Shown here in pieces: positions 22,052 through 32,264 of a DNA stretch of 64,000 bases. The DNA comes from Oopsacas minuta. Lineage: Eukaryota; Porifera; Hexactinellida; Lyssacinosida; Leucopsacidae. Position numbers and translations under genes: made by a program. Numbering within the stretch: position 1 is the first letter of the stretch; the number at the start of each line of letters is the position of its first letter. Location: NCBI GenBank assembly GCA_024704765.1, contig JAKMXF010000300.1:186001-250000 (forward strand). The letters run 5' to 3'. The notes beneath the pieces are model-generated. The model searched no databases, was not told the origin of the DNA, and saw only the letters and a list, made by a program, of their open reading frames with translations.

Positions 22052-23251
22052 TTAAGATCTGGGAATAAATGGGCGAGATAATTGTCTGTCGTACTTGAGT
22101 AATTTTATCTGCTTGCTACAATATTTTGTGAGGTAATTAAAGCCGAAAACAACAATTGGGAACGTGGTCATGATTTCGTATATGAATGCAGTAACGTAGA
22201 GTATATAAGGTGAATAATCATGTGAATATGATGATAAGACTTCCAAAACTTCTCTTGGAATTTCAAAAAAATAATTAGAGAGTTCGAGACAGTTGAGTAG
22301 AATAAAATACTGCATTGTAAATTTGAAGCTAATAATTAAGATTAGGAAGATGAAACTAAATTGGCTAAGAAGCTGGAAAATAATGAATGCATTATAGTAT
22401 CTATAGCTAGCCTTCAATTCTCTATACGTGACGCCATCATATTCGAAATGCAGAATACCATCAACAGCAGACTTAAGGATTCTAGATAATTTTACACTCT
22501 TCAGGCAAAGTTTGAACCAGTTTATCAACAACAAAATCCAACTTATTGCAGCAAGACATATTTGTATGTAGGGTAAAGAGCATATCAACAGTATCACCAG
22601 CTGATAACACCACCATGCTATATATTTCCTTTTAGTTCCATTGTCTAGGGAATGTCCATAATAACGTCTACTCAGATAGGTGGTTAGGAAAGAGGAACAC
22701 ATAATACCAGTCAGAATAGTCAATACAGGAATGAGTGGAAGAATTATTAACCATGGACAGTTAATTATATGGAGAATTAGAAAATTTATCTTAAAATCCT
22801 CCAGTGTTCCATTGCATAGTATTTTCTTAGGCTCTGGATACCATTCGTCATAGCCGTGGGCAAGGTTATAAGAGATTAATTCGACTCCTGCAACTAAGAT
22901 TACGAAGAACTCTAAAAGAAGTATAACACCGAGTAATACATCTTTATACATCTTTGTTTCGCAGTTATAAAGTGTATTAAAACGCAGGGAATGATTAATT
23001 ACAACGTTACTTTTGTACAACTTTAGCTCTTTAAGGTTGCGACGATACGATCTGATAATATAGATGAGTGAGAAGAATATTATTATAAGATTGAAGATAG
23101 TAAAAAGGGAAAAAACAACATTGGAAGTTATATGAAAGCTGTGATGCATTCTGGAGTGTGCAGTACAGTAGTTAATAATGAAAATTATAGTCAAATTTCT
23201 AAATTTATACTTAAGCAAATTCTGGTTAAATATCCTAAAGGATAATTTCAA
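22052..23251 (-). CDS. Seven-helix membrane protein, novel family member C
   Basis: Unrecognised family; nearest relative in the window is member B. The frame is 399 residues, but Met35 may be the true start: the first 34 residues include a short hydrophobic run that could be a signal peptide. Seven hydrophobic segments follow at about 44-66, 103-126, 160-188, 210-230, 231-248, 287-310 and 350-380. Signature points are YNCET then KDVLL, LLEFF in helix 2, ILCNGT in the second outer loop, TTYLSRRYYG after helix 3, LSRILKS and FEYDGVTY before helix 6. Predicted N-out, C-in topology. The window edge of helix 7 is less certain. Single exon. Confidence 0.72.
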   Translation of the reverse strand: MKLSFRIFNQNLLKYKFRNLTIIFIINYCTAHSRMHHSFHITSNVVFSLFTIFNLIIIFFSLIYIIRSYRRNLKELKLYKSNVVINHSLRFNTLYNCETKMYKDVLLGVILLLEFFVILVAGVELISYNLAHGYDEWYPEPKKILCNGTLEDFKINFLILHIINCPWLIILPLIPVLTILTGIMCSSFLTTYLSRRYYGHSLDNGTKRKYIAWWCYQLVILLICSLPYIQICLAAISWILLLINWFKLCLKSVKLSRILKSAVDGILHFEYDGVTYRELKASYRYYNAFIIFQLLSQFSFIFLILIISFKFTMQYFILLNCLELSNYFFEIPREVLEVLSSYSHDYSPYILYVTAFIYEIMTTFPIVVFGFNYLTKYCSKQIKLLKYDRQLSRPFIPRS

Positions 23252-23926
23252 TATAATAGAAGTTTGGGGAAAAATACTAAGGGATATACCCTCATAGAAA
23301 TTTGAGAATGGTTACACTTTTTGCATCACAAAAACAGTAAAAAGATAGCTTAATAAACATTTCGTATTTCCTAAACGTATTGCTATGACTCCCCATCAAC
23401 TTAGCCATACACTCTGACTCCACTGATGTCAGTGATGTCCTGAGGCTGAGTTGTGTATATTCAGTTGTTATCTGGCCACTCAATCCGTATATGCAATTCT
23501 GGTATCCTTTAAGCTGGGCAAAACAGAATTTATGGGAATATTTAGGTGGATTTTCGCGCTATTAGAGATATTTCATGTGCCTCTAAACACACCGTACAAC
23601 CTGGATAAACCCCTGTGTAATGTTCGTTTAAAAATATTTCAGTTAGTTGTGCCCAGCTTAACTGTCAATATTTCTGATTGTATGTCAAATCTGACTGACA
23701 GGATCCAACTAATATCTGATCCTTATTCTGAATGAATCAGTGTCCATTTGTCTTATCTCGTATGATATAGATTGATTGAATGAATGCATACAAAGCACCT
23801 AGATGAGAAATAGATAGTTAGTTGCTCAAGTTTTAAGTAATAACTAAAATGTTTGGGAGGTAAACTAACGATGTAATTATGTAAGAATTATGAGTTAAGG
23901 GGAGAGGGGAGCAAACTCTAAATCAT
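23252..23926. repeat. Gene-free stretch with one inverted repeat
   Basis: Two 15-base arms, TAAGCTGGGCAAAAC at 23510 and its complement with one mismatch at 23646, suggest another short inverted-repeat element of about 150 bases. The small open frames around it have no recognisable features and are not called. Confidence 0.4.
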
Positions 23927-24703
23927 CTAAGAACTTTCTGGGGAAGATGAATGGTATCTAGAGCGTCGCGGGCTGCGGTCTCGGTCACGAGATCGAGATC
24001 GTGTCCAGCTCTTCGAACGGGATCTCCTGCTCTTCCTACTGTTACTACCTCCACCAGTTCCCCCACCTCCACTCTCAGAACGCACCCGGATGGTGGATGA
24101 TTCTCCCTCATGAGATCTGAATCTAGTATCGTTCAGTTCGTCTATAGCATAGTCCATTGCTCTGCGACTCGCGAATTCTAACACTCCCGTCCCGTCTCGG
24201 TATGCGTCCGCGAAACAAATCTCCCCAGCTGGTCTGAAATGATCCTTAAGGTCTTGCCAACTCCCACTCGGTGGCATTCCTGTGACAATAACTCTGTATT
24301 CGGTCCGTTTAGGAGGTCGCCCCCTAAACGAAGAACCTCCTCTGCTACTATACCCCCCATATCCCCCACCCCCTCCTCCACTTCCCCCTCCATAACCTCC
24401 ATACCCTCCTCCTCCTCCCCCTCCCCCTCCCCCCTCGGACCTCCCGTTCCCCTTAGGCACTTCGACCCTCAGTCGACACCCATCAAACTCGTACCCATCA
24501 CGACTCCGCACTGCGTCACGTGCATCCAGTTGATCATCAAACTCCAGGAACGCGAAAGCCGGCATTCTCCTCCCACGAATGTGCAGGTCTATATCACGTA
24601 TCTTCCCGAACTTATAGAATATATCTTCTATGTCTCTGTTCCTGACGTCATCAGGTAGATTGCCGACATAGACACGGCAATCATTGTTATTACCGGGGTG
24701 CAT
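23927..24703 (-). CDS. SRSF1: SR splicing factor SRSF1/SF2-like
   Basis: SRSF1 binds exonic enhancers and recruits the splicing machinery in the nucleus. The 258-residue protein has an RRM at about residues 8-84 ([12 protein letters not shown] as RNP2, AFAFLEFDD as RNP1). A Gly/Tyr/Ser-rich linker follows at about 90-130, then a pseudo-RRM at about 135-210 with the diagnostic SWQDLKDH heptapeptide. It ends in an Arg/Ser tail ([23 protein letters not shown]). The linker is longer and more Gly-rich than in vertebrates. GC content and third-position G/C are visibly higher than in the neighbours, as often seen for highly expressed genes. Single exon. Confidence 0.93.
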   Translation of the reverse strand: MHPGNNNDCRVYVGNLPDDVRNRDIEDIFYKFGKIRDIDLHIRGRRMPAFAFLEFDDQLDARDAVRSRDGYEFDGCRLRVEVPKGNGRSEGGGGGGGGGGYGGYGGGSGGGGGGYGGYSSRGGSSFRGRPPKRTEYRVIVTGMPPSGSWQDLKDHFRPAGEICFADAYRDGTGVLEFASRRAMDYAIDELNDTRFRSHEGESSTIRVRSESGGGGTGGGSNSRKSRRSRSKSWTRSRSRDRDRSPRRSRYHSSSPESS

Positions 24704-24937
24704 AGACTTATACAGTTTTGAAGCTAATTAAATGTAAATTTTTAAACAAATAAAATATTCTATTCAGAAGTTATAAAGCTTTATAGTTGTGTTTCAATTT
24801 GCAAATGTGTATAAGACTATTATATAAATGGAAATATACTATGTAATACCAGTTAGATGAACTGTGGCTAAATATTCTTATAGTAAGGTTGCAGAATAAA
24901 GCCAGATTGGCTGAAAAAGCAAGACGAAAATATAATT

Positions 24938-25127
24938 ATAGTAAACTCCTGTTATATCGAAGCTCAAGGAGGGGCCGCGATAATTACATTGATATAAGCG
25001 GGAGTTCGATGTGGCCGATGAAATTATGTTACTTTGACAGTTTGGTACCATATTTGTACAATTTCAGACTTTGATGTAAGCGGGTATATCGATATAACAG
25101 TGTTCGATATTTCAGGAGTTGACTGTA
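24938..25127. repeat. MITE-like element, ACAGTCAACTCC-end family
   Basis: The left end is AGTAAACTCCTGTTATATCG and the right end TTTCAGGAGTTGACTGTA. At about 190 bases this is one of the longest copies. It sits between SRSF1 and TMEM18. An internal GATATAAGCGGGAGTTCGA stretch adds a second nested inverted repeat. Confidence 0.85.
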
Positions 25128-25191
25128 TGAAATTCAATCGGTAATTAACAAAATCAATACATTTAATACTGTAAATAATATAATTAATAAA

Positions 25192-25683
25192 TCATTTAGT
25201 TTTCTTATTCTTTTGTGACAATTCGAGCTTTTTGAGTTGAATAAGATCGTCTGTAGCATTGCATATAGCAAGGATAACAGTTACAAATATATTCACAAGT
25301 AATGGCATATTGAATATTAATGTTATGAATAAGCCAGCTGAATCGAAGTACGCATCATCAGCAAATCTTTCCCAATAAATACTAGCGTATTCGTTAAATA
25401 TTTCAGAAGAGAGTGCTAGTAATGTGAATACTATCAATGATATACATTGGTATAGGAGAGACTTACGTAGATAAATACTAAGGAATAAACTTAAGAAGTG
25501 GAATATAATGATACCGATTAGCCAGGGCTGAGTCCAATCAGTTCCTTTGAGTATTTCTAGCACTGCACTGGGATCATCTTCATCGAAGGATGATGGCTTA
25601 GGAAGCCAGGCCGAGAAATTCAATACATTCGTAAATATATCTTCCATGTCAACAGATTTTAAAGAATTGCTAATAATTGTCAC
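25192..25683 (-). CDS. TMEM18: Transmembrane protein 18
   Basis: TMEM18 is a small inner-nuclear-membrane or ER protein; the human locus is associated with body weight, and its molecular role is debated. The match rests on TDWTQPWLIGI, YFDSAGLFITLIFNMPLLVN and a C-terminal helix ending in Lys-rich sequence (KNKKTK), collinear with the family. Three membrane segments lie at about residues 52-70, 75-95 and 118-145. The frame is 163 residues; Met13 (MEDIFTN) is an alternative start giving about 151. Single exon. Confidence 0.9.
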   Translation of the reverse strand: MTIISNSLKSVDMEDIFTNVLNFSAWLPKPSSFDEDDPSAVLEILKGTDWTQPWLIGIIIFHFLSLFLSIYLRKSLLYQCISLIVFTLLALSSEIFNEYASIYWERFADDAYFDSAGLFITLIFNMPLLVNIFVTVILAICNATDDLIQLKKLELSQKNKKTK

Positions 25684-25785
25684 AGAACATTTTATGATGT
25701 CAAAACTAATACTCCCAGAATGTTGGAATCCATTTCATGGGGTATCAACCTGTTTTAACGAAAGCGGTCCACTATATGTTTAGTA

Positions 25786-25927
25786 GAACTTTAACCATGG
25801 ATGTTGGATTTCGGAACTTTAATGTTATATAGAAATCCCCTCCAAACAAGCGAGGAGTGCCTCAAAATTACGTAGAACAACATCTAAGCAGATAAACTCA
25901 ATCCGCCATCCATGGTTAAATATCTAA
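25786..25927. repeat. Inverted-repeat element, second copy of the TTAACCATGGAT type
   Basis: The ends are TTTAACCATGGATGTTGG and CCATCCATGGTTAAATATC. Inside, AAGCGAGGAGTGCCTCAAAA is the complement of a stretch in the copy at 15873-16002. Intergenic, between TMEM18 and CCDC47. Confidence 0.8.
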
Positions 25928-26098
25928 TAAGGATAAAGGGGGCTAAAACCACCCTCTAAAATATTTTAATACAGTCCATGTAGTCAGAAAGACGACAGTC
26001 TGTGTTTCTAATAATAAATTGCACATAAGAATAACAATAAACTGCTCTAATAATAATAATAATACTAATAACATTTACACATAATTCTGACCTGAAGC

Positions 26099-27645
26099 TT
26101 ACTTAACTTTAACAATCTTAGCTTGTACTCCAGTTTTCTTCATTTGTTTTTTTCTATCTTTCTCTTCCATTTTCTTGGCTTTATTTGGATCAGTTTCTTG
26201 CATCAAAGCATCGTGAGCAGCTTTCGCCTTTTCCTCTTTCTTCTTTTGGGCCGCTTCCATTCGTTGAGTATTCTTTTTCTTGTCTTGTCCTTCCTGGAAC
26301 TTAGCGCGGTTTTTTTGTGTTTTCATGTGTGTTTCTTTGCTTAATTTCAATTTACGTACTCTGTCTATTAGCATTAGAGCTAAATGAGTCATTGGAAGCA
26401 TTTTAGCCATGTCAGCTGATCTAGAGCCTATTGATTTACGTTTAGCTGGTACATTTAGTTTGAGAATTATTCGGCAAGTTACGCTAGGTGTCTCTGTCAC
26501 AACCTCTGGGTCATTATCTGCTTTAGTACCAATGTATTGATCAGATATATGTAAGGACTCAAAACAGTCAAAATGTGTTTCTATTATTTTCGCGATTTGA
26601 GTTGAAATAATGCTTGAAATAGCTTCTTGAGACTCACAAGCACTGACCAATACTCCCTGCGAAAATCCGAATCTATCACACGGAACTTTAGTACTCGCGA
26701 AAAATATCAAATCTTCATACTCCTTCAACATCCTTGAGAGTTGTTTCTTTGTTGATAAAGCAAATACAATATGCTCTGTCTCTTCCTTAGGAAGCATTGC
26801 TGTAATTGTAATCTTATCTGGTACTGATTTTATTATAGCTACCATTCGTGAAATTAGATCATGTCTTTTGTCCAAATTTATTTCAAACATCATTCCATCA
26901 CAACCAACTCTCCCCGAACACCAGAGTCTATATATATCTTCTCTCTCTTTCAAGAATTTGTGTTCGTTATCTTTGACACCAACAAGTGAAAAGTTCTCAT
27001 AGAGAAGGTCAGAGTTCGCTTCAAACCACGCGGTTATCATGCGTTCACCACGAGCACGGCCGATTAGGAAACAAAGTAGATACACACAAATACCTACAGC
27101 CATCAACATTTCACCCAAATACGCGTCTAGCGTGCTTCTGACTGGTACTTTTGATTCTGTAATCGTCATCTGAGGGTCTGGAGAGAATTTACGATCTGAA
27201 CTACGATATTCTTCATTTTCTATGTCTACCTCATCAAAACTGGAATATTCAGGATTGTCGAAATCTAGATTTTGATAAATCATCAAAAGTATAATACAAA
27301 ATTTTATTGTTTACTCATAATATTTGTTTGTAAAAAGTCTATTTATATCTTACCTTCATCATCACTGTCTTCTCTATCCTCTCCATCTACATCATTCCAA
27401 GCTACCTCTGAGGTATCTATGTCTGCATCTATCTCATCTCCGTTATCAGTCACGTCACGAGGTAAATCAAACTCTCCATCTGAATAATATTGATCAAGAT
27501 CATCATCATCATCTTGATCAAAATTCTCTACTACTCTCCTCTGACCTCTTTTACCAGTATCTGAGCTGGTTAGCTGGAAAAATAGCACAAATATACAGAG
27601 ACAGAGTATCAACCAGTTAGAAGATAACGTGTGTGTAGGGTGCAT
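26099..27645 (-). CDS. CCDC47: ER protein CCDC47 (PAT complex), two exons
   Basis: CCDC47 is an ER membrane protein that, with Asterix, chaperones multi-spanning proteins at the translocon and affects calcium handling. Exon 1 is 27354-27645 and exon 2 is 26099-27264; the 89-base GT-AG intron keeps frame (phase 1). The joined product is 485 residues, as in other animals. It has an N-terminal signal peptide (about residues 1-28), a long acidic segment (DQDDDDDLDQYYSD and beyond), one membrane helix near 155-175, a folded cytosolic domain, and a Lys-rich coiled-coil tail (KKKEEKAKAAHDAL, KKQMKKTG) expected to contact the ribosome. Confidence 0.92.
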
Positions 27646-28103
27646 GCTATCAATAATAGTTAGAGAAGTGATTATGAGTGCATTTGAAGAGGAGTGTTAC
27701 CATATAATTATTAAGTGAGGTTTGAGTACTGAGGTACGCGGCGATTTGGACACGAACCAGTTAAATAAACCAATAAATTAATGCAGCTCTTACAGCCTAT
27801 AGATCACAAATTCCTTCTCTATACTTCATGATGATGGACTAGTCGTCTAGGCATTACGAGGATAAAGCATGGCGCGTAGACCTAATTCATGCAATCTAAC
27901 AATAGTAACGGGATTAATTAGGGTACACCTAGGCCAGATTTAAATACATTATCTCATCCATATAATTATTATGTCAAATTCTTTTTGTTACAGATTGGTA
28001 GCTAATCAGCTGACAGTTTAGGCTTAGAATTAATATTCTGAATTGAAGAATTCCTGAAATTATAATCTACCTAATTCTATTGATTTGGGGGCGATTAAGC
28101 ACT
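27646..28103. other. Gene-free stretch upstream of SNX27
   Basis: No coding frame, RNA gene or clear repeat was found. CCDC47 and SNX27 diverge from this region, so both promoters should be here or in the adjoining duplication. Confidence 0.4.
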
Positions 28104-28315
28104 TGAGGGCAGTTTTATTTGCATATTCACTGAAAACCAAGAATATCTCAGGTCAGGATTTCCACTTCTCAGCACACATGAGTATAATGTATTATATAAT
28201 TTACAAGTATGAGGGCAGTTTTATTTGCATATTCACTGAAAACCAAGAATATCTCAGGTCAGGATTTCCACTTCTCAGCACACATGAGTATAATGTATTA
28301 TATAATTTACAAGTA
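28104..28315. repeat. Perfect tandem duplication, 2 x 106 bp, upstream of SNX27
   Basis: The unit beginning TGAGGGCAGTTTTATTTGCA occurs at 28104-28209 and again at 28210-28315 with no difference I can see. Each unit carries one POU-type octamer ATTTGCAT (28117 and 28223). The second copy ends 65 bases before the SNX27 start codon, so it overlaps the likely promoter or 5' leader. Confidence 0.95.
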
Positions 28316-28380
28316 TGAGCCAATTTTAAATCATTCCTTATAAATCAGTAAACTTTCCCTTAGTATAATACAATCTAGCT

Positions 28381-30141
28381 ATGGCTGATAAAGACAATAC
28401 TCCAGGAGGGAACCTGGAAAATTCTCTGGCGAGAGAAGGAGATGTAGAATCTCCAGAACCGAATAAGAATGGAAACAGCGAAACATTACAATCGATACGA
28501 AATGTTACTATAACCAAAACGTCAAGGGGGTTCGGTTTCAATCTCAGAGGTCAAGTAGCTGAGGGGGGTCAGCTCAGATCTATCGGAGGGGAGTTATACG
28601 GTCCCATGCAGCACATAAGCTATGTCCTTCAAGGAGGCCCTGCTGACCTAGCGGGTGTAAAAGAAGGGGATCGAATCCTTGAGGTGAATGGACAATCTGC
28701 TCAAGCAGTAACTCACGTAAAAGTTGTACAAATGATACAGAAAAATCCTGAACAAGTAAGTTTAGTTCTAATTTCAGTCAGTAAAGAAGAAGCGAATAAA
28801 CTAGATGCAGATTTTATTCATCCTCCCACTTCAATTGAGATTTCTGAACGAAAACACATAAATGTTAGTATCCCTGAATGGCGTAAGATCTTCTCTAATG
28901 GAGAGAGTTATATTGCTTATAATATATACATTTCTGGTATGTTTATCATATCAAGACGATTTAGTGAATTCTACACGCTTAATGCTTCGCTGAAGGCTTT
29001 TTTCAATAATTACAAATTCCCCAAACTTCCCAAAAAATGGCCAATACACCTAACGGATTCTCAGATAGAAGATAGGCGGTTTGGACTTGAGCATTATCTC
29101 TCAAATATCTGTTCATCAAATTCTGTATTCAGCTCTGACTTAGTTCAAAGTTTTTTAGGAATAGAGGGAGCATCTGAAAAAGATATTCTCTCGAAATCTC
29201 TACCTGCCAAGAGTGACGTTATCTTGAAAATTCTCCTTCCAGAAAAGCAATATATAAATATTACAATTCAAAGAGCATGGACAGCTACAAAAGTTCTATC
29301 AGCTGTTATGTCAAAACTGAACTTGTCATCATTAGCTGAGAGATATTTCGCGATATTTGAGATCATGGAACACGATTTTATGCGAAAACTCCACGAGACT
29401 GAATTCCCTCACCAAATATATATCCAGAACTATGATTCATTAGGTGAAACCTCAATTGCATTCCGCAAATGGATGTTCTCAGTCAGTCGCGAAATATTAT
29501 ACGATAATGATGAGAAAATATTCAATATAATATACTCACAAGCAAAAGAAGATGTTAATAAGGGTCGTATCAGACCAGATGCTGACATTAAAATGCTACA
29601 GGTATTACAACAAGGAGGAAAAAAGGCTGAATACCTGAGTATTGTACGTGCTGCTAAGGACTATGCTTATATATCATTTCCACCAGCTATTACAGAGGCT
29701 CGAAAAGATGGTCAGATGATTATTAACGTAGGATTTACGGGTGTGGAACTTATTGCTTGCGATGCTAATGGCGTTAAAGAGAAGGGAATGGATCTGATTA
29801 CCCTAGAATGGGATAAAATTGGAGAATATTACACTGATCCAGAAGATTGTAGTTTTCGTTTCCAAATTCTGAGGGAAGATAAAAGTCCAAAATGGGTTCA
29901 GATAAATTCCAAGTATTATATCTACATAGAAGAATGCTTGGCAAGAGCTAAAGAAGAATTTGAAAACAGTAAATTAGTTGATCACAATGTAAATAGTCAG
30001 GAGTTAATTCAAGAGAAGAAAATTACTACAGAAGCAAGTTTAAAATCCATCAAAACAGTTTCCAAACGTATCCCTAGTCCAACTGAGGTAAAAGAGGAAA
30101 TACAAGATGATAAACCAACAGCAGATGACGAAGGCTTATAA
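28381..30141 (+). CDS. SNX27: Sorting nexin 27 (PDZ-PX-FERM)
   Basis: SNX27 brings PDZ-ligand cargo to retromer on early endosomes and returns it to the cell surface. The 586-residue protein has a PDZ domain (about 38-135; GFGFNLRGQV and GGQLRSIGGELY, a SNX27-specific insertion that contacts VPS26). A PX domain follows (about 155-265; RRFSEFYTLNASLK, FPKLPKKWP), then an atypical FERM module (about 275-530; FEIMEHDFMRKLHETEFPH, IRKWLF-like FRKWMFS). The C-terminal 50 residues are charged and not obviously conserved. Single exon, preceded by the 106-bp duplication. Confidence 0.95.
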   Translation: MADKDNTPGGNLENSLAREGDVESPEPNKNGNSETLQSIRNVTITKTSRGFGFNLRGQVAEGGQLRSIGGELYGPMQHISYVLQGGPADLAGVKEGDRILEVNGQSAQAVTHVKVVQMIQKNPEQVSLVLISVSKEEANKLDADFIHPPTSIEISERKHINVSIPEWRKIFSNGESYIAYNIYISGMFIISRRFSEFYTLNASLKAFFNNYKFPKLPKKWPIHLTDSQIEDRRFGLEHYLSNICSSNSVFSSDLVQSFLGIEGASEKDILSKSLPAKSDVILKILLPEKQYINITIQRAWTATKVLSAVMSKLNLSSLAERYFAIFEIMEHDFMRKLHETEFPHQIYIQNYDSLGETSIAFRKWMFSVSREILYDNDEKIFNIIYSQAKEDVNKGRIRPDADIKMLQVLQQGGKKAEYLSIVRAAKDYAYISFPPAITEARKDGQMIINVGFTGVELIACDANGVKEKGMDLITLEWDKIGEYYTDPEDCSFRFQILREDKSPKWVQINSKYYIYIEECLARAKEEFENSKLVDHNVNSQELIQEKKITTEASLKSIKTVSKRIPSPTEVKEEIQDDKPTADDEGL

Positions 30142-30174
30142 GAATCTTAAAACTTATCCCTCTTTCTGTTAGAA

Positions 30175-30222
30175 ATCAACTCGGATAAATTTTATATCCC
30201 ATCCACGAGAATCGAGTTGGTA
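30175..30222. repeat. Short inverted repeat after SNX27
   Basis: ATCAACTCGG near 30176 faces a complementary TCGAGTTGGT near 30213. It may be a remnant of a short inverted-repeat element; no further evidence is available. Confidence 0.35.
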
Positions 30223-30424
30223 ATTGTTTAATTTGTTAAAACTCATTTTTCCATTTACTATTGTTGTAATAATATCAGTAATGTGAGGTTATAAGTGTAG
30301 ATTTAGCTATGGGACTTATTCAGCAATTGTAGCATAGATTTCAGCCTGTAATAGCAAAATTAATCATGGATATATTTTGAATGAGAAGTTTTCTTACTTG
30401 TCATAATCATCTTATTTAGCACTT

Positions 30425-31954
30425 ATGGAGGAGAAGGATTTGGCTCTAGCACGTAGACTTGTGGATGTGGATAAAAAAGCGCGCGGACGAGCGTTGAAAA
30501 AGTTTCGCCAATGGCTAAATGCCAAAGCATCATTGTCATTGCTACAATCAGCTGATGATTACGAGAGCACTAAAGGTGTATTTACAGAAATAGATATGTT
30601 GAAAATTATGCGAGCTATATACTTTTGTATGTGGCATGCAGATAAGCCTTTGATACAAGAAGAACTCGCGGCTAATCTCGCCTCTCTCATCCACATATTT
30701 AAACGAATAGAAGACACTATGTTATTTGTAACTGCATTTTTTGAAACGATACAACAACAATGGTCAAACATTGACAAACTTCGTCTCGATAAATTTTATC
30801 TTTTAATCCGCGAAATGCTTAAACAATGCTTTAAACACCTTTCAAACAATGGATGGAGTGATCGTGCTATTGACCTATTCGCTAATGCACTACAAACACA
30901 TCCTCTTGAGCTGATAACTGAATATATCTCTGATGGCGTTAAGCTGCATATTATTGATATTTATATTGATGAACTTTTCAAATCTTATCGTAATATTCCA
31001 ATGTTAATTGTTATCCGTCTCATCGATCCATTTAGACTCCTCGCGACTAAATGCCCGAATAAACTAATTCGACAGGTCACCATTTCGAACATTTTTGAAC
31101 GAATTTGTTCCATGATCGAGAAGGGCAAAGGTGATAATCTTTTCGCGAATAAATCTACATATGAAGATTACATATCAAAAATGGCTACAAACAAAGGTAC
31201 ATTAGAAAGTTGTAGAAATAAACTGTATGGGATTAAGCATAAACTTCTAATTATGCCAGAACCAGTGTTATCCACTGAAGACATGGAATTACCATCACCT
31301 GATCCTCCTGTACATAAACCAGCTGATGAGTCAGCTGATCAAGTTGAGGAGATTGAGAAATCTGACTTATCAGATGGTATAGTAGATAACACGAGTAGTA
31401 ATATTGAAGATATTGACTTGGATGGAGATGAAGCTACTCCAGAGGATGGAGATTTTGCGAATGAGCTCGATGCTCTTGTCGGGGAAACGGAAACTATTTC
31501 TGATCAAAGTTTAGAGTCTACTTCTGATTTGGAAAATGGAATAATGGAACCTGAAAATAATAATGAAAGTCCTCTTGCCAAAGATTTCATCACCAATGTT
31601 AAACCAAACAAAAAACGTAAACGCAGGACAAAAGCAAATAAGAAAAATAGTAAAGAACTTCACATTATTATACACCCACCCAGCAGCTTAGAATTCAAAC
31701 GATCTCGATCCTTAGAAGATGTAAATAGTGCGCTAGGTGCCTGGTACAATGAAGAAGAGTTTACCCCTTCTACTCCCTCCCCTTTACACGAATATACCCC
31801 CAGCAAAAAGAAGCGGGTAACATTCTCAGGTGAGCAACCGTACGTCCGAGAATTCAGAAAAGGATCATCTGCAATGCAATCCCCAGATATAATTGCATTC
31901 GAGAAGAATCTCACTCCAGTAAAGAGCATTTTAAAATCCTGTATGGAACCGTAA
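30425..31954 (+). CDS. RRP1: Ribosomal RNA processing protein 1
   Basis: RRP1 (Nop52 family) acts in the nucleolus in 60S subunit maturation. Residues about 1-220 form the conserved helical domain, with YFCMWHADKPLIQEEL, LRLDKFYLLIREML and a block around IDPFRLLATK. The rest is acidic and Ser-rich, with a basic stretch KPNKKRKRRTKANKKN as a likely nuclear or nucleolar signal. Near the C-terminus KKRVTFSG (about residues 462-469) fits a PP1-docking RVxF motif, followed by VREFRKG and TPVKSILKS. This arrangement recalls vertebrate RRP1B, which recruits PP1. Length 509 residues; single exon. Confidence 0.92.
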   Translation: MEEKDLALARRLVDVDKKARGRALKKFRQWLNAKASLSLLQSADDYESTKGVFTEIDMLKIMRAIYFCMWHADKPLIQEELAANLASLIHIFKRIEDTMLFVTAFFETIQQQWSNIDKLRLDKFYLLIREMLKQCFKHLSNNGWSDRAIDLFANALQTHPLELITEYISDGVKLHIIDIYIDELFKSYRNIPMLIVIRLIDPFRLLATKCPNKLIRQVTISNIFERICSMIEKGKGDNLFANKSTYEDYISKMATNKGTLESCRNKLYGIKHKLLIMPEPVLSTEDMELPSPDPPVHKPADESADQVEEIEKSDLSDGIVDNTSSNIEDIDLDGDEATPEDGDFANELDALVGETETISDQSLESTSDLENGIMEPENNNESPLAKDFITNVKPNKKRKRRTKANKKNSKELHIIIHPPSSLEFKRSRSLEDVNSALGAWYNEEEFTPSTPSPLHEYTPSKKKRVTFSGEQPYVREFRKGSSAMQSPDIIAFEKNLTPVKSILKSCMEP

Positions 31955-32264
31955 TTTATTTTCCTAATATCACATGGATTATTCGCTAACTATAATTATG
32001 TCTTAAGTGTTTAAGTATTCTGAATTACTTCATTCTCCCAAATTTACATTACTGTAAGTTCATTCAAACATTTACTAACTTTCATTTATTATAACGTATT
32101 TTACTATTGTTTCTTGTTTGAGTCGTTTATTACTATGTTACAGTGGATTGTATTGCATTATTAAAACGTTTTGAAATTAAGTTTGTTTCCTTTAATGAGT
32201 TATCAGTGGCCTATTCCAAAAATGTATATTCATATATTGTAAAATTAGACCACATCTGTCTAGG

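Noticed and set aside
23451-23735. 94-codon plus-strand frame
   Set aside because: It overlaps an inverted repeat, has no recognisable features and shows no relation to the adjacent seven-helix genes.
24239-24658. 139-codon Pro/Ser-rich frame opposite SRSF1
   Set aside because: It is the complement of the Gly-rich and RRM coding sequence, a typical shadow frame.
27265-27353. Two separate genes in place of CCDC47
   Set aside because: The signal peptide plus acidic exon and the membrane exon join in phase through an 89-base intron into a protein of family length.
28085-28318. 77-codon frame in the tandem duplication
   Set aside because: It merely reads through the duplicated 106-bp unit and has no features of a real protein.
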